Origin: Actinomycetes bacterium
GTDB taxonomy: Bacteria; Actinomycetota; Acidimicrobiia; Acidimicrobiales; CADCSY01
Direction: 5' to 3'
Assembly: GCA_025464025.1 (NCBI GenBank)
Contig: JAODBP010000296.1
Location: 1 to 53,044, forward strand
Length of the DNA: 53,044 nucleotides
The position numbers and the translations under genes are program-made. Under the pieces are notes generated by a model. It did not search any database, had not been told where the DNA came from, and saw only the letters and a program-made list of their open reading frames with translations. Of this stretch, positions 24,185 to 33,211 are shown piece by piece (position 1 is the first letter of the stretch; every line of letters starts with the position of its first letter).

Positions 24185-25024
24185 TCACACCGGCTCCGGG
24201 ATCTTGATGCCGGCGGCATGGAGGGCTCGCACCGAGCGGCGCCGGATCTCCCGGGCGACGTCCCACTGGCGGCCGGGGAGCGTGCGGGCGGCGACGCGGA
24301 GCTGCACCTGGGCCAGCTCCATCGTCTCCATGCCGAGCATGCGGGGCTCGTCCAGCAGCAACGGCGCCCACCGCTCCTCGGCGACCATGTCGCGCCCGAC
24401 GCCACGCAGCGCCTCGGCGGCGACGTCGAGGTCCTCCGACGCGGCCACCGGCACGTCGACGATCACGCGCGACCAGTCCTTCGACCGGTTGACGAGCTGG
24501 CGGATCTCGCCGTTGGGGATGACGATCACCTCGCCGGCCACGCTGCGGATGCGGGTGACCCGGAGGGTGATCTCCTCGACCGTGCCCGACACGCCGTTGG
24601 CCGAGCCGGGGGGCGACACCTGGATGTTGTCGCCGACGCCGTACTGGCGCTCGGAGATGATGAAGAAGCCGGAGAGCAGGTCGGCCACGATGCGCTGGGC
24701 GCCGAAGCCGAGGGCCACGCCGGCCACGGTGGCCGGGGCGACCAGCGTGGTGAGCGGCACGTTGCACCGCAGCAGGACCAGTGCGGTGGTGACGAACCAC
24801 ACCATCGCGATGGCCAGCCGCTCGACCGCCTGGACCAGGGCGTAGACGTGCTTGTCCCGCTCGGAGGCCACGGCGAGCGGGTCGCCGGGGGAGGTCTGGA
24901 GCCGGGCCACCACGCGGCCCGAGCCCCAGTCGAGGAAGCGGGTGAACAGCACGGCACCCAGCACGACGAGGACGATCTCGAGGCCGTCGGCGCGCGCCCA
25001 TCGGGAGAGGTCGCTGACCTGCAT
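24185..25024 (-). CDS. MscS-family mechanosensitive channel
   Basis: The 279-aa protein has three membrane segments (about 15-33, 70-90 and 95-120). The pore-lining helix region reads APATVAGVALGFGAQRIVADLLSGFFI, followed by the MscS beta domain (YGVGDNIQV, GTVEEITLRVTRIRS, VIPNGEIRQLVN). It would open on membrane tension to release solutes under hypo-osmotic shock. Its start faces the marR operon across about 115 bp. Confidence 0.9.
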   Translation of the reverse strand: MQVSDLSRWARADGLEIVLVVLGAVLFTRFLDWGSGRVVARLQTSPGDPLAVASERDKHVYALVQAVERLAIAMVWFVTTALVLLRCNVPLTTLVAPATVAGVALGFGAQRIVADLLSGFFIISERQYGVGDNIQVSPPGSANGVSGTVEEITLRVTRIRSVAGEVIVIPNGEIRQLVNRSKDWSRVIVDVPVAASEDLDVAAEALRGVGRDMVAEERWAPLLLDEPRMLGMETMELAQVQLRVAARTLPGRQWDVAREIRRRSVRALHAAGIKIPEPV

Positions 25025-25103
25025 GGGGTGCGCGGTACCCGATCGGGCGATTCGGACACGTCGCCCTGGTCATGGGGTTGGGCGTGGCGGTGAAGCCAAT
25101 TAC

Positions 25104-25133
25104 TTGACATAGTCCAACAACCATCTCTAGGGT
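25104..25133 (+). promoter_or_regulatory. Promoter of the marR operon, probably leaderless
   Basis: A perfect TTGACA (25104-25109) and TAGGGT (25128-25133) are 18 bp apart. The expected transcription start is at or within a base of the ATG at 25140, so the mRNA would have no leader; no ribosome site is present. The imperfect inverted sequence TTGACATAGTCCAA overlapping the -35 is a candidate MarR operator for autoregulation. Confidence 0.6.
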
Positions 25134-25139
25134 CGAGGT

Positions 25140-25610
25140 ATGGGGGGAGCAGACATCGCCGCGGCCGAGCGCGCGCTGGAGCGCCTGTTCCGCCTCACGG
25201 TGAACCGCAAGGTCCACACCAAGCAGACCGCTGCGATCGGCACCGACGTCACCCGCGCCGGCTACGCCGTCCTCCGCTCGATCGACGAGGCCGGCGAGCT
25301 GAGCCTCGGCGAGCTGGCCCGCCAGTGCTCGATGGACCCGGCCGCCGCCGGCCGCCAGGTCAAGGCGCTGGAGGACGACGGCCTCGTCGAGCGCGAGCCC
25401 GGCGAGGACGCCCGCGTCACCGTCGTGCGCCTCACCGATCGCGGGTGCGACGTCTACGAGCGCATCGTCGCCGTGCGCAACGCCCACATGACCGACGTGC
25501 TGTCGGCGTGGACCGCGGCCGACCGCGAAGCCCTGGCCCGCCTCGTCGACCGCCTGGTCGACGACCTCAAGGCCGTCCCGTTCCGACCCGCCACAGGAGA
25601 TCACCGATGA
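25140..25610 (+). CDS. MarR-family transcriptional regulator
   Basis: The 156-aa protein has the MarR winged helix: DVTRAGYAVLRSIDEAG, then LGELARQCSMDPAAAGRQVKALEDDGLVER (recognition helix about 65-85) and the wing EDARVTVVRLTDRG. It heads a five-gene operon whose genes all overlap by 4 nt, so it probably controls the operon in response to an aromatic or acidic substrate or product. Its own promoter overlaps a possible operator. Confidence 0.88.
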   Translation: MGGADIAAAERALERLFRLTVNRKVHTKQTAAIGTDVTRAGYAVLRSIDEAGELSLGELARQCSMDPAAAGRQVKALEDDGLVEREPGEDARVTVVRLTDRGCDVYERIVAVRNAHMTDVLSAWTAADREALARLVDRLVDDLKAVPFRPATGDHR

Positions 25611-26482
25611 CCATGCCCGAAGGGATCGGGGCCGTCGATCTGATGATCGGCTTCCCGAGCGCGGATGCCCGCTCGCACTACGAGAACCTCCGTGCCATGA
25701 CCAAGGACGCCGAGAGCGCCGACATGGAGTTCCCGGCCCAGTACATGTTCAAGCAGGTGCCGAACTACCTGCCAGAGGGCGCCGACCCGCTGGAGATCAC
25801 GCTCCAGGAGATGGACCACTGCGGCGTGGCCATCGGCCTCATCGGCAGCCCCTACGGCGAGATCGCCCAGCGGGCGCTGAAGGAGCACCCCGATCGCTTC
25901 GCGGCGAGCCTCAGCATCGACCCCAACGACATCACCGGTGAGGTCCGCAAGATCCGCCAGGCCAAGGACGAGCACGACATCAAGGCCGTCACCTCGTTCC
26001 CGGCCGGCTGCAACCCGCAGGTGCCGGTGAGCGATCGCCGCTACTACCCGATCTTCCAGACCTGCATCGACCTCGACATCCCCATCGTCCTCAACGCCGG
26101 CATCCCCGGGCCCCGCCTGCCGGCGGCGTGCCAGGACGTCATGCACTTCGACCAGGTCTGCTACGACTTCCCCGAGCTTCGGATCGTGATGCGCCACGGG
26201 GCCGAGCCCTGGGAGGCGCTGGCCGTCAAGCTCATGCTCAAGTGGCCGGGCCTCTACTACATGCCCTCGGCGTTCGCCCCGAAGTACTACCCGAAGGCGA
26301 TCATCGACTTCGCCAACAGCCGGGGCAGCGAGAAGGTCATGTACGCCGGCTACTACCCCATGGGTCTGAGCTTGCGCCGCATCTTCGAGGAGATGCCGAA
26401 CGTCCCGCTCAAGGACGACGTCTGGCCCAAGTTCCTCCGCGACAACGCCATGAAGGTCTTCAAGCTGGGCGAGCACGCGTGA
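25607..26482 (+). CDS. Amidohydrolase-2-fold protein with degenerate metal site
   Basis: The 291-aa protein looks like the amidohydrolase-related (PF04909-type) family. It begins with GAVDLMIGFPSAD and ends with FLRDNAMKVFKL, the usual 'NA..lf.l' tail. The N-terminal HxH pair is absent (DLMIGF), and the expected GSDYP near the C-terminus reads AGYYP, so metal ligands appear lost. It may be a non-metal variant or a partner of the second amidohydrolase at 27699. The start ATG is seven bases after AGGAG and overlaps the marR stop. Confidence 0.75.
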   Translation: MTMPEGIGAVDLMIGFPSADARSHYENLRAMTKDAESADMEFPAQYMFKQVPNYLPEGADPLEITLQEMDHCGVAIGLIGSPYGEIAQRALKEHPDRFAASLSIDPNDITGEVRKIRQAKDEHDIKAVTSFPAGCNPQVPVSDRRYYPIFQTCIDLDIPIVLNAGIPGPRLPAACQDVMHFDQVCYDFPELRIVMRHGAEPWEALAVKLMLKWPGLYYMPSAFAPKYYPKAIIDFANSRGSEKVMYAGYYPMGLSLRRIFEEMPNVPLKDDVWPKFLRDNAMKVFKLGEHA

Positions 26483-27702
26483 GCGCCCGCAAGATCGACT
26501 ACGCCGGGTCCGTCCACGACGAGCGCGAGATCGAGGCCGTCGTCGAGGTGCTGCGGGGCGGACCCACGGCTCTCCGCATCGGGAGGAACGTCAAGGCCAT
26601 GGAGGCCCGGGTCGCCGAGCTGTTCGGCAAGCGCCGGGGCGTCATGTGCAACTCGGGCAGCTCGGCCCTCTACCTCGCCGTGGAGGTGCTCGGCCTGGAG
26701 CCGGGCGACGAGATCGTCACGTCGGCCGTCACGTTCTCCACCGACGTGGCGCCCATGGTGCGGGCCGGCATCGTGCCCGCCTTCGTCGACGTCACGCCCG
26801 ACACGTTCCAGATCGACGTCGACGCCATCGAGGAGATGATCGGCCCGAAGACCAAGGCCATCCTCGCCCCGAACCTCATCGGCAACGCGCCCGACTGGGA
26901 CCGCATCCGCGCCATCGCCGACGCCCACGACCTCAAGGTGGTCGAGGACTCCTGCGATGCCCTCGGCCTCACGCTGCGGGGCACTCCCACCGGCACCCGG
27001 GCCGACATCTCGCTCACGTCGTTCGCCCTCTCGCACATCATCACCGCGGCCGGCACCGGCGGCATGGTGTGCTTCGACGACGACGACATGGCCGACCAGG
27101 CCCTGCTGCTGCGCCGCTGGGGCCGCCGCTCCGAGGTCCAGCTGTTCGGCTCGAAGAAGGGTGTCGACAAGCGGTTCTTCTCGAAGATCGACGACGAGTT
27201 CGAGTACGACAACCTCTTCATCTTCGACGAGGTGGGGTGGAACTTCGAGCCGTCGGAGCTGTCCGCCGCCTTCGGCCTGGTGCAGCTCGACAAGCTGGGC
27301 GACAACCTGGCCCGGCGCCAGCGCAACTTCGAGCTGACCAGCTCGCACTTCGCCCGCTGGCCCGAGCACTTCACGCTCCCGCAGCTCACCGACGGCGTCG
27401 AGACCGGGTGGCACATGTTCCCGGCCATCATCAACGCCGAGGGCGGCATCCGCCGGAGCGAGCTCCAGCAGTGGATGGAGCAGCACGGCGTCGACACCCG
27501 CATGGTGTGGACCGGCAACGCCACCCGGCAGCCGGCGTTCAAGGACAAGCCGCACCGCCAGCCGGCCGGCGGCCTGCCCAACGCCGACCGGGTCATGGAG
27601 TGGGGCATCGTGCTCCCGAACAACCACTCGATGGGCGACGACGACTGCGCCTACATCGGCGAGTGCCTCGAGGGCTTCCTCAAGGAGAAGGGGTTGGTGT
27701 GA
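26479..27702 (+). CDS. DegT-family PLP/PMP enzyme with His in place of the catalytic Lys
   Basis: The 407-aa protein has the DegT/DnrJ/EryC1/StrS fold: CNSGSSALYLAVEVLGLEPGDEI (57-79), EDSCDALG (156-163) and SFALSHIITAAGTGGM (181-196). In aminotransferases the last motif carries the PLP lysine; here it is His186, as in the 3-dehydrases ColD and RfbH. The region around LRRWGRRSEV and EVGWNFEPSELSAAFGLVQLDKL aligns with RfbH, but the cysteine-rich iron-sulfur ligands (DCYC) are missing. I therefore predict a PMP-type dehydrase or lyase, not an aminotransferase. The GTG start overlaps the previous stop. Confidence 0.82.
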   Translation: MSARKIDYAGSVHDEREIEAVVEVLRGGPTALRIGRNVKAMEARVAELFGKRRGVMCNSGSSALYLAVEVLGLEPGDEIVTSAVTFSTDVAPMVRAGIVPAFVDVTPDTFQIDVDAIEEMIGPKTKAILAPNLIGNAPDWDRIRAIADAHDLKVVEDSCDALGLTLRGTPTGTRADISLTSFALSHIITAAGTGGMVCFDDDDMADQALLLRRWGRRSEVQLFGSKKGVDKRFFSKIDDEFEYDNLFIFDEVGWNFEPSELSAAFGLVQLDKLGDNLARRQRNFELTSSHFARWPEHFTLPQLTDGVETGWHMFPAIINAEGGIRRSELQQWMEQHGVDTRMVWTGNATRQPAFKDKPHRQPAGGLPNADRVMEWGIVLPNNHSMGDDDCAYIGECLEGFLKEKGLV

Positions 27703-28886
27703 GCACCCCGTACACGGTGATCTCGGCCGACTGCCACGCCGGTGGCAGCTCGCAGGAGTACCTCGCCCTCCTGGATCCCGTGCACCACGAGGCGTACGAG
27801 CGCTGGCGGGGCGGCTACGCCAACCCGTTCAGCGACCTGCAGACCGGGGTGAAGACCCGCAACTGGGACGACGATCGGCGCCTCGCCGACCAGCAGGCCG
27901 ACGGGGTGGTGGCCGAGGTCGTGTTCCCGAACACGATCCCGCCGTTCTTCCCCAGCTCGGCGCTGATCGCCCGCCCGCCCACCGACGACGACCTCGAGCT
28001 GCGCCTGGCCGGCATCCGCTGCCACAACCGGTGGCTGGTCGACTTCTGCGACCGGCTGCCGGGTCGGCGGCGGGGCGTGGCCCAGCTGTTCCTCAACGAC
28101 GTGGCCGAGGCCGTGGCCGACGTGCGGTTCGCCGCCGAGCACGGCTTCGCGGTCCTCGTGCCGTCGGTCCCCGACGACACCCCGCTCGAGCCCCTCTACT
28201 CGCCGGCCTACGACCCGATCTGGGCCGCCTGCCAGCAGCTCGACGTGGTCGTGAACCACCACTCCGGTTCGGGTGCGCCGGACTACGGCACCCACCCGGC
28301 GGCCGGGATGGTGTTCCTGGCCGAGACCACGTTCTGGTCGCGACGGGCCCTGACCCACGTGCTGCTGGGTGGCGTGTTCGAGCGGTTCCCCGACCTGCGC
28401 TTCGTCATCACCGAGCAGGGCGCGTCGTGGATCCCGGCCGTGCTCGACCAGCTCGACGGCTTCTGGCGCCAGGCCCGCCAGACCGGCCGCATCGGGGAGC
28501 TCAAGTACCTGCCCGAGGACCTCACGCCGATGGCGCCGAGCGAGTACTTCCACCGCAACGTCTGGGTGGCGGCCAGCTTCCCGAGCCCCACCGAGGCCGC
28601 CTCCCGATCCGCGCTCGGCGCCGACCGGTTCCTCTGGGGGAGCGACTACCCCCACCACGAGGCCACGTTCCCGTACACCCGCGAGTCGCTGCGCCGGTCG
28701 TTCGCCGGCGCCGACCACGACGAGCTGCGCCGCGTCCTCGGCGCCAACACCGCTGCCGTCTACGGCTTCGACCTCGAAGCCCTGGCGCCCCTGGCCGAGC
28801 AGTTCGGCCCCACCCCGGAGGAGATCGACGTGCCCCTGTCCACCATCCCCACCGACGCCTGGTCCCCGGCGTTCACTCGCGCATGA
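27699..28886 (+). CDS. Amidohydrolase (PF04909-type) with intact metal site
   Basis: The 395-aa protein starts with ISADCHAGG (the D-x-H metal pair), followed by VNHHSGSGAPDY and the C-terminal LWGSDYPHHEATFPYT with the conserved Asp. This is the pattern of amidohydrolase-2 decarboxylases and lactonases. The substrate is unknown. It shares a GTGA overlap with the DegT gene and an ATGA overlap with the SDR gene. Confidence 0.85.
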   Translation: MSTPYTVISADCHAGGSSQEYLALLDPVHHEAYERWRGGYANPFSDLQTGVKTRNWDDDRRLADQQADGVVAEVVFPNTIPPFFPSSALIARPPTDDDLELRLAGIRCHNRWLVDFCDRLPGRRRGVAQLFLNDVAEAVADVRFAAEHGFAVLVPSVPDDTPLEPLYSPAYDPIWAACQQLDVVVNHHSGSGAPDYGTHPAAGMVFLAETTFWSRRALTHVLLGGVFERFPDLRFVITEQGASWIPAVLDQLDGFWRQARQTGRIGELKYLPEDLTPMAPSEYFHRNVWVAASFPSPTEAASRSALGADRFLWGSDYPHHEATFPYTRESLRRSFAGADHDELRRVLGANTAAVYGFDLEALAPLAEQFGPTPEEIDVPLSTIPTDAWSPAFTRA

Positions 28887-29701
28887 GCAAGCGCTTCGAC
28901 GGACGACGGGTCCTGGTCACCGGGGCCAGCCGGGGCATCGGCGCCGGCATCGCCGAGCGCATGGCCGCCGAGGGGGCGGATGTCGTCATCACCGCCCGCA
29001 CGCTCGACAAGCACGACCACCTCGCCGGCAGCCTCCAGGACACCGCGGCCCGGCTCGCCAAGTACGGCACCAAGGTCGAGATCCTCCAGGCCGACCTCAC
29101 CGACGAGGACGCGCGCCAGGACATCGTGTCGAAGGCGGCCGAGCTGCTCGGCGGCCACGTCGAGGTGCTGGTCAACAACGCGGCGGCCGCCATCTACATG
29201 CCGCTCGCCACCTTCCCGCTGAAGCGGCGCAAGATCATCTTCGAGGCCAACGTCCACGCCACCCTCGACCTGGCCCAGGCCGCCATCCCCGGCATGCAGG
29301 CCGCGGGCGAGGGCTGGATCGTGAACGTGTCGAGCGGCAGCGCCCGCCTCTGGGACGGCCCGCCGTTCGAGCTCGGCTCCCAGGGCTCGACGATCTCGGT
29401 GTACGGGGCGTCGAAGGCGGCGCTCAACAAGCTCACCAACGGCCTCGGTGCCGAGCTGCACGGCTCGGGCATCCGGGTCAACACCGTCGAGCCCCGCGCC
29501 GCCGTGCTCAGCGAGGGCGCCGCCGAGCTGGTGGGCGGCACCTTGCGGCCCGACCAGATCGAGTCGATGGAGGCCATGGTCGAGGGCGTCCTGTACGTGT
29601 GCGACTGCCCGGCGGACTTCACCGGTCGCATCACGGTGAGCCTCGACCTCATCGAGCAGCTCGGCCTCACCGTCCACGGTCTCGACGGCGTGCCGCAGTG
29701 A
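28883..29701 (+). CDS. Short-chain dehydrogenase/reductase
   Basis: The 272-aa protein has the classical SDR motifs: TGASRGIG (13-20), VLVNNAAAA, NVSSGSAR and YGASKAALNKL with the catalytic Tyr and Lys. It uses NAD(P)H to oxidise or reduce an alcohol/ketone. As last gene of the marR operon it probably handles an intermediate made by the DegT or amidohydrolase enzymes. The convergent glycan operon ends seven bases beyond its stop. Confidence 0.9.
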   Translation: MSKRFDGRRVLVTGASRGIGAGIAERMAAEGADVVITARTLDKHDHLAGSLQDTAARLAKYGTKVEILQADLTDEDARQDIVSKAAELLGGHVEVLVNNAAAAIYMPLATFPLKRRKIIFEANVHATLDLAQAAIPGMQAAGEGWIVNVSSGSARLWDGPPFELGSQGSTISVYGASKAALNKLTNGLGAELHGSGIRVNTVEPRAAVLSEGAAELVGGTLRPDQIESMEAMVEGVLYVCDCPADFTGRITVSLDLIEQLGLTVHGLDGVPQ

Positions 29702-29707
29702 TCGACG

Positions 29708-30715
29708 TCACCTGACGAGGCGCTCGTAGACCTCGACGTACTCGTCGACCATCCGGTCCACCCCGAACCGCTCGACGGCGGTGGCCCGGATGGCGGCACG
29801 GTCGAGGTCGCCGATCGTGGCGACGGCGGCGACGGCACCGTCGACGTCGGTGACGAGGCGGCCCGTCACCCCCTCGTCGACGAGCTCGGCCATCGAGCCC
29901 CGCTCGAACGCGATGACCGGTGTGCCGCAGGCCATGGCCTCGACCACGCTGAAGCCGAACGGCTCGTCGAAGTCGATGAGGTGGAGCAGGGCGAGCGCCC
30001 CGCCGAGGAAGTCGGACCGGTCGCCAGCGACGACGGGGCCGACGAAGCGCACCCGGTCACCGTCGACCCGCGGCGCCACCTGCTGCTCGAAGTAGGCCTC
30101 GTCCTGCACGATCCCGGCCAGCACGATCGGCACGCCGGCCCGCTCGGCGACGTCGATCGCCTCCGCCGTGCCCTTGTCCGGATGGATGCGCCCGAAGAAC
30201 ACCAGGTGGGCGCCGGGGTCGGTGCGGGGGGTGAAGGCGTTCGTGTCGATGCCGTGGTGGATCGTGGCGACGTACCGGAGCGCGGGGTGCCGGTCGGCGT
30301 CGCTGATGGCGACGTACGCGGTCCGCCCGTCGTAGCGCTCGTAGACGGGGAGGATCGCCGGCGAGGAGAAGCCGTGGATCGTGGTGACCACGGGGGTGTC
30401 GACCAGCCCGGCGTAGGTGAGGGGCAGGAAGTCGAACCCGTTGTGGAGCACGTCGAACTCGGCGGCCCGTTCGAAGGCCTGGGCGATGTGCAGGCACTCG
30501 GCCACCTTGGGCACGATCGACGGGTCCTCCGACCAGCCGGCCCCGACGACCGAGCGGAGCCGGGCCGCGGTGACCGAGTCGCCCGAGGCGAACAGCGTGA
30601 CGTCGTGGCCACGCGCCACGAGTCCCTCGGTGAGCAGGGACGCGAACAGCTCCCAGGGCCCGTAGTGCCGGGGTGGCACCCGCCAGGCGATCGGCGCCAG
30701 GACGGCGATCCGCAC
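29708..30715 (-). CDS. GT4-family glycosyltransferase
   Basis: The 335-aa protein starts VRIAVLAPIAWRVPPRHYGPWE, a typical N-terminal beta strand with nucleotide-sugar loop. It also carries the GT4 C-terminal signature FGRIHPDKG and EPFGFSVVEAMACGTPVIAF. It transfers a sugar from a nucleotide donor; donor and acceptor are unknown. The GTG at 30715 starts two bases after the GH130 stop. It is the last of four genes in a minus-strand glycan operon. Confidence 0.88.
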   Translation of the reverse strand: MRIAVLAPIAWRVPPRHYGPWELFASLLTEGLVARGHDVTLFASGDSVTAARLRSVVGAGWSEDPSIVPKVAECLHIAQAFERAAEFDVLHNGFDFLPLTYAGLVDTPVVTTIHGFSSPAILPVYERYDGRTAYVAISDADRHPALRYVATIHHGIDTNAFTPRTDPGAHLVFFGRIHPDKGTAEAIDVAERAGVPIVLAGIVQDEAYFEQQVAPRVDGDRVRFVGPVVAGDRSDFLGGALALLHLIDFDEPFGFSVVEAMACGTPVIAFERGSMAELVDEGVTGRLVTDVDGAVAAVATIGDLDRAAIRATAVERFGVDRMVDEYVEVYERLVR

Positions 30716-30717
30716 GG

Positions 30718-32187
30718 TCAGCCGGCCAGGGCGCCGAGCAGCTCGGCCATCGGCACGGTGGCCATCCCGATGGCGGCGTCGCCGATGCCGTACGGCAGCA
30801 CGAGCGTGCCGGCGTGGACGAGGGCGCCGCAGGAGTACACGACGTTCGGCACGTAGCCGTCCTGCTCGTCGGGCGTGGGTTGCAGCAGCGGCTCGGCGAG
30901 GTTCCCGAGCACCTTGGTGGGGTCGTCGAGGTCGAGCAGGATGGCGCCGATGCTGTAGGTCCGCATGGGGCCGACGCCGTGGGTCAGCACCAGCCACCCG
31001 GCCTCGGTCTCGATCGGCGAACCGCAGTTGCCGAGCTGGAGCAGCTCCCACGGCCGGGCCGGCGCCTGGCACGGCGAGGCCGTGCCCCAGACGCGGAGGT
31101 CGTCGGAGAAGGCGACGGCGTTCGTCTCCCGGTCGGCCCGGGACAGGGCGACGAACCGGCCGTCGATGCGGCGGGGGAACAGCGCCAGCCCCTTGTTGGC
31201 GGCGGCCGGCCCGACGATCGGCGACGACGTGAAGGTGCGGAAGTCCGTCGTCTGGAGGAGCTGCTGGCTGATGCCGTCGCCGTCGTAGGCGGTGTAGGTG
31301 GCGTAGTAGGCGACGGTGCCGTCGTCTTCGGTGAAGCGCACGAACCGGGCGTCCTCCATGCCCTGGCGCTCGGCGGCCATGGCCGGCCGGAGCACCCGCT
31401 CGGCCAGCGACGTCAGCTCGGGGAAGCAGACGCCGTAGGTGCGCTCGGCGATGGCCCGGATGTGGGCGATGGTGTGCGAGCCCCGCCGGCGGGTGGCCCG
31501 CTGGTCCTGGAGCCGGGTGAGTTGGGCCTCGAGGTCGTCGCTGCTGAACCGCTCGCCCAGCGCGTCGAAGACGTAGTCGGCGTTCTCACCCGGGCCTTCG
31601 AGCCGGCGGAGCTCGGTGCGGAACACCGAGGCGTCGAGCCGCGCCGGCGACGTCGCGCCGGTGGTGGCGTACCGCGGCGGGCCGTCGAGCGTGGCGATGC
31701 CGGACTCGTCGACCATGCCGGTGCGGAACCCGATCGTCGAGCGGTGGCCCTCGCCGATGCCTCGGACGCTCAGGGCGAAGCGGAGGTGCCCGGCCGGCAC
31801 CTCCGCCTGGTCGGGGTGGGCGACGATGCTCGGGTTGCAGAGCGCCGCCCCCTCGATGGCGTACTCGCTCGTGAACGTGGCTCCGAGGAGGAGCCAGTGC
31901 GTGGGTGAGAGCTTGAGGCCGGCGGGCAGGCGCTCGGCGAGCTCGTCGGCGTGGCGCCCGAACGTGTCGGCCAGGTCGCGGTGGCGGGTGGTGAAGCGGC
32001 CGACCACGGCGTCGTAGGTGCGTCGCACCTCGTCCTCGTCGAGCGCGAGCAGGCGTTGGAGGACCGGTGACGTGCGCGACTCCAGGTGGTCGAAGCCCTC
32101 CTGCCCCGGGACGAAGAGCTGGGTGATGACCCGCGAGCTGTCGGCCCGGAGCCGGAGCGGGCTCCGCGCGGCCAGGCCGGCGATCAC
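30718..32187 (-). CDS. GH130-type glycoside phosphorylase/hydrolase
   Basis: The 489-aa protein has GH130 features in its C-terminal 300 residues: GMEDARFVRFTEDDG, YYATYTAYDG, LGNCGSPIETEAGWLVLTHGVG and YVPNVVYSCGALVHAG. GH130 enzymes cleave beta-mannosides, many by phosphorolysis. The first 180 residues are a helical extension. The GTG at 32187 overlaps the upstream TGA (GTGA). With two GT4 genes in the same operon, a small mannose-containing glycan or glycoside is a reasonable guess. Confidence 0.83.
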   Translation of the reverse strand: MIAGLAARSPLRLRADSSRVITQLFVPGQEGFDHLESRTSPVLQRLLALDEDEVRRTYDAVVGRFTTRHRDLADTFGRHADELAERLPAGLKLSPTHWLLLGATFTSEYAIEGAALCNPSIVAHPDQAEVPAGHLRFALSVRGIGEGHRSTIGFRTGMVDESGIATLDGPPRYATTGATSPARLDASVFRTELRRLEGPGENADYVFDALGERFSSDDLEAQLTRLQDQRATRRRGSHTIAHIRAIAERTYGVCFPELTSLAERVLRPAMAAERQGMEDARFVRFTEDDGTVAYYATYTAYDGDGISQQLLQTTDFRTFTSSPIVGPAAANKGLALFPRRIDGRFVALSRADRETNAVAFSDDLRVWGTASPCQAPARPWELLQLGNCGSPIETEAGWLVLTHGVGPMRTYSIGAILLDLDDPTKVLGNLAEPLLQPTPDEQDGYVPNVVYSCGALVHAGTLVLPYGIGDAAIGMATVPMAELLGALAG

Positions 32188-33206
32188 GAGAGGGGGACGA
32201 GGTGGCGCGCGTGCTGGAGCGTCGACAGCAGGGCCAGGGTCGACTCCGCGCCCTGGTTGCGGTTGGGTCCGCCCGCCTCGAGCCCGTCGAAGCCGCCGCC
32301 GCTCGCCGGGTCGAACATGACGTGGCCACCGTCGTTCTCGCCGAGGAACCAGTCGACGGCCGCGCCGACGCCGTCGGTCCAGCGGCGGTCGCCGTCGAGG
32401 GTCGAGGCCCGGGCGCAGGCGTCGGCGAGCGCCGCCACCTCGATCGCCTGCTGGCCGAAGCGGGGTCCGGTGTCGCCCGGGTCGGCGCCCCCCGCCGGGG
32501 TGACGGAGAGGTGGCCGTCGCCCGTCTCGTGGACGAGGAGCCAGCCGAGGAGGTCGAGGCCCTGTTGCACGAGCGCCGGGCGGTCGAGGGCGGCACCGGC
32601 GGCCAGCATGGCCTCGGGCAGGACGGCGTTGGCGTAGGTGAGCCGGGGCTCGGGCCACGGCCACGTCGCGTCGGAGCCGGGCCCGGCCATGCCGTCGGCG
32701 GCGTCGGTGAGGAGCGACCGGGCGCCGCGGTGGCCGGGTCGGGTCACGAGCAGCTCGGCGGCGCCGAGGGCGGCGAACGCCATCGACCGGGGCCAGGGCG
32801 ACCGCTTCCGCGCCGCCCGCTCGAACTGGGCGACGGCCGTCTGGCGCATCCAGTCGGCCGGGCTCTGCGATGCCGCGGTGCCGAGGGCCCAGATGCTCCG
32901 GCCCCAGCAGTCCTCCACCGATCGGCGGTCCCGCCACCGGCCCCGCTGGTCCATCCGGTTTCGGTAGTCACCGTCGAAGCCCTGGGCGTCGCCCAGGAAC
33001 CGGAGGGCGATCTCGGCGAGGTGGCGGACCGACGGCGACGGGTTCGCCTCCCGGCTGGCCACGACGAGCACGCGGGCCATGTCGTCGGTGCAGTACCCCT
33101 CGTCGGTGCGGGCATCGACGCCGTCGGCGTGCTCGAACGTGCCGCGGTCGTTCGTCAGGTGGAGGAGGTGGGCGAAGTCGGGGGCGAGGGTGCCGGGGTT
33201 CGACAT
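32184..33206 (-). CDS. (alpha/alpha)-barrel protein of the glycan operon
   Basis: The 340-aa protein begins with DFAHLLHLTNDRGTFEHAD and TDEGYCTDDMARVLVV and continues as repeated helical pairs with Trp-rich turns, ending GGPNRNQGAESTLALLSTL. This pattern belongs to proteins found beside GT4 and GH130 genes and sometimes fused to glycosyltransferases. Activity is unknown. The ATG at 33206 matches the usual start; a GTG at 33215 would give a GTGA overlap with the upstream gene and cannot be excluded. Confidence 0.75.
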   Translation of the reverse strand: MSNPGTLAPDFAHLLHLTNDRGTFEHADGVDARTDEGYCTDDMARVLVVASREANPSPSVRHLAEIALRFLGDAQGFDGDYRNRMDQRGRWRDRRSVEDCWGRSIWALGTAASQSPADWMRQTAVAQFERAARKRSPWPRSMAFAALGAAELLVTRPGHRGARSLLTDAADGMAGPGSDATWPWPEPRLTYANAVLPEAMLAAGAALDRPALVQQGLDLLGWLLVHETGDGHLSVTPAGGADPGDTGPRFGQQAIEVAALADACARASTLDGDRRWTDGVGAAVDWFLGENDGGHVMFDPASGGGFDGLEAGGPNRNQGAESTLALLSTLQHARHLVPLS

Positions 33207-33211
33207 CGCGG

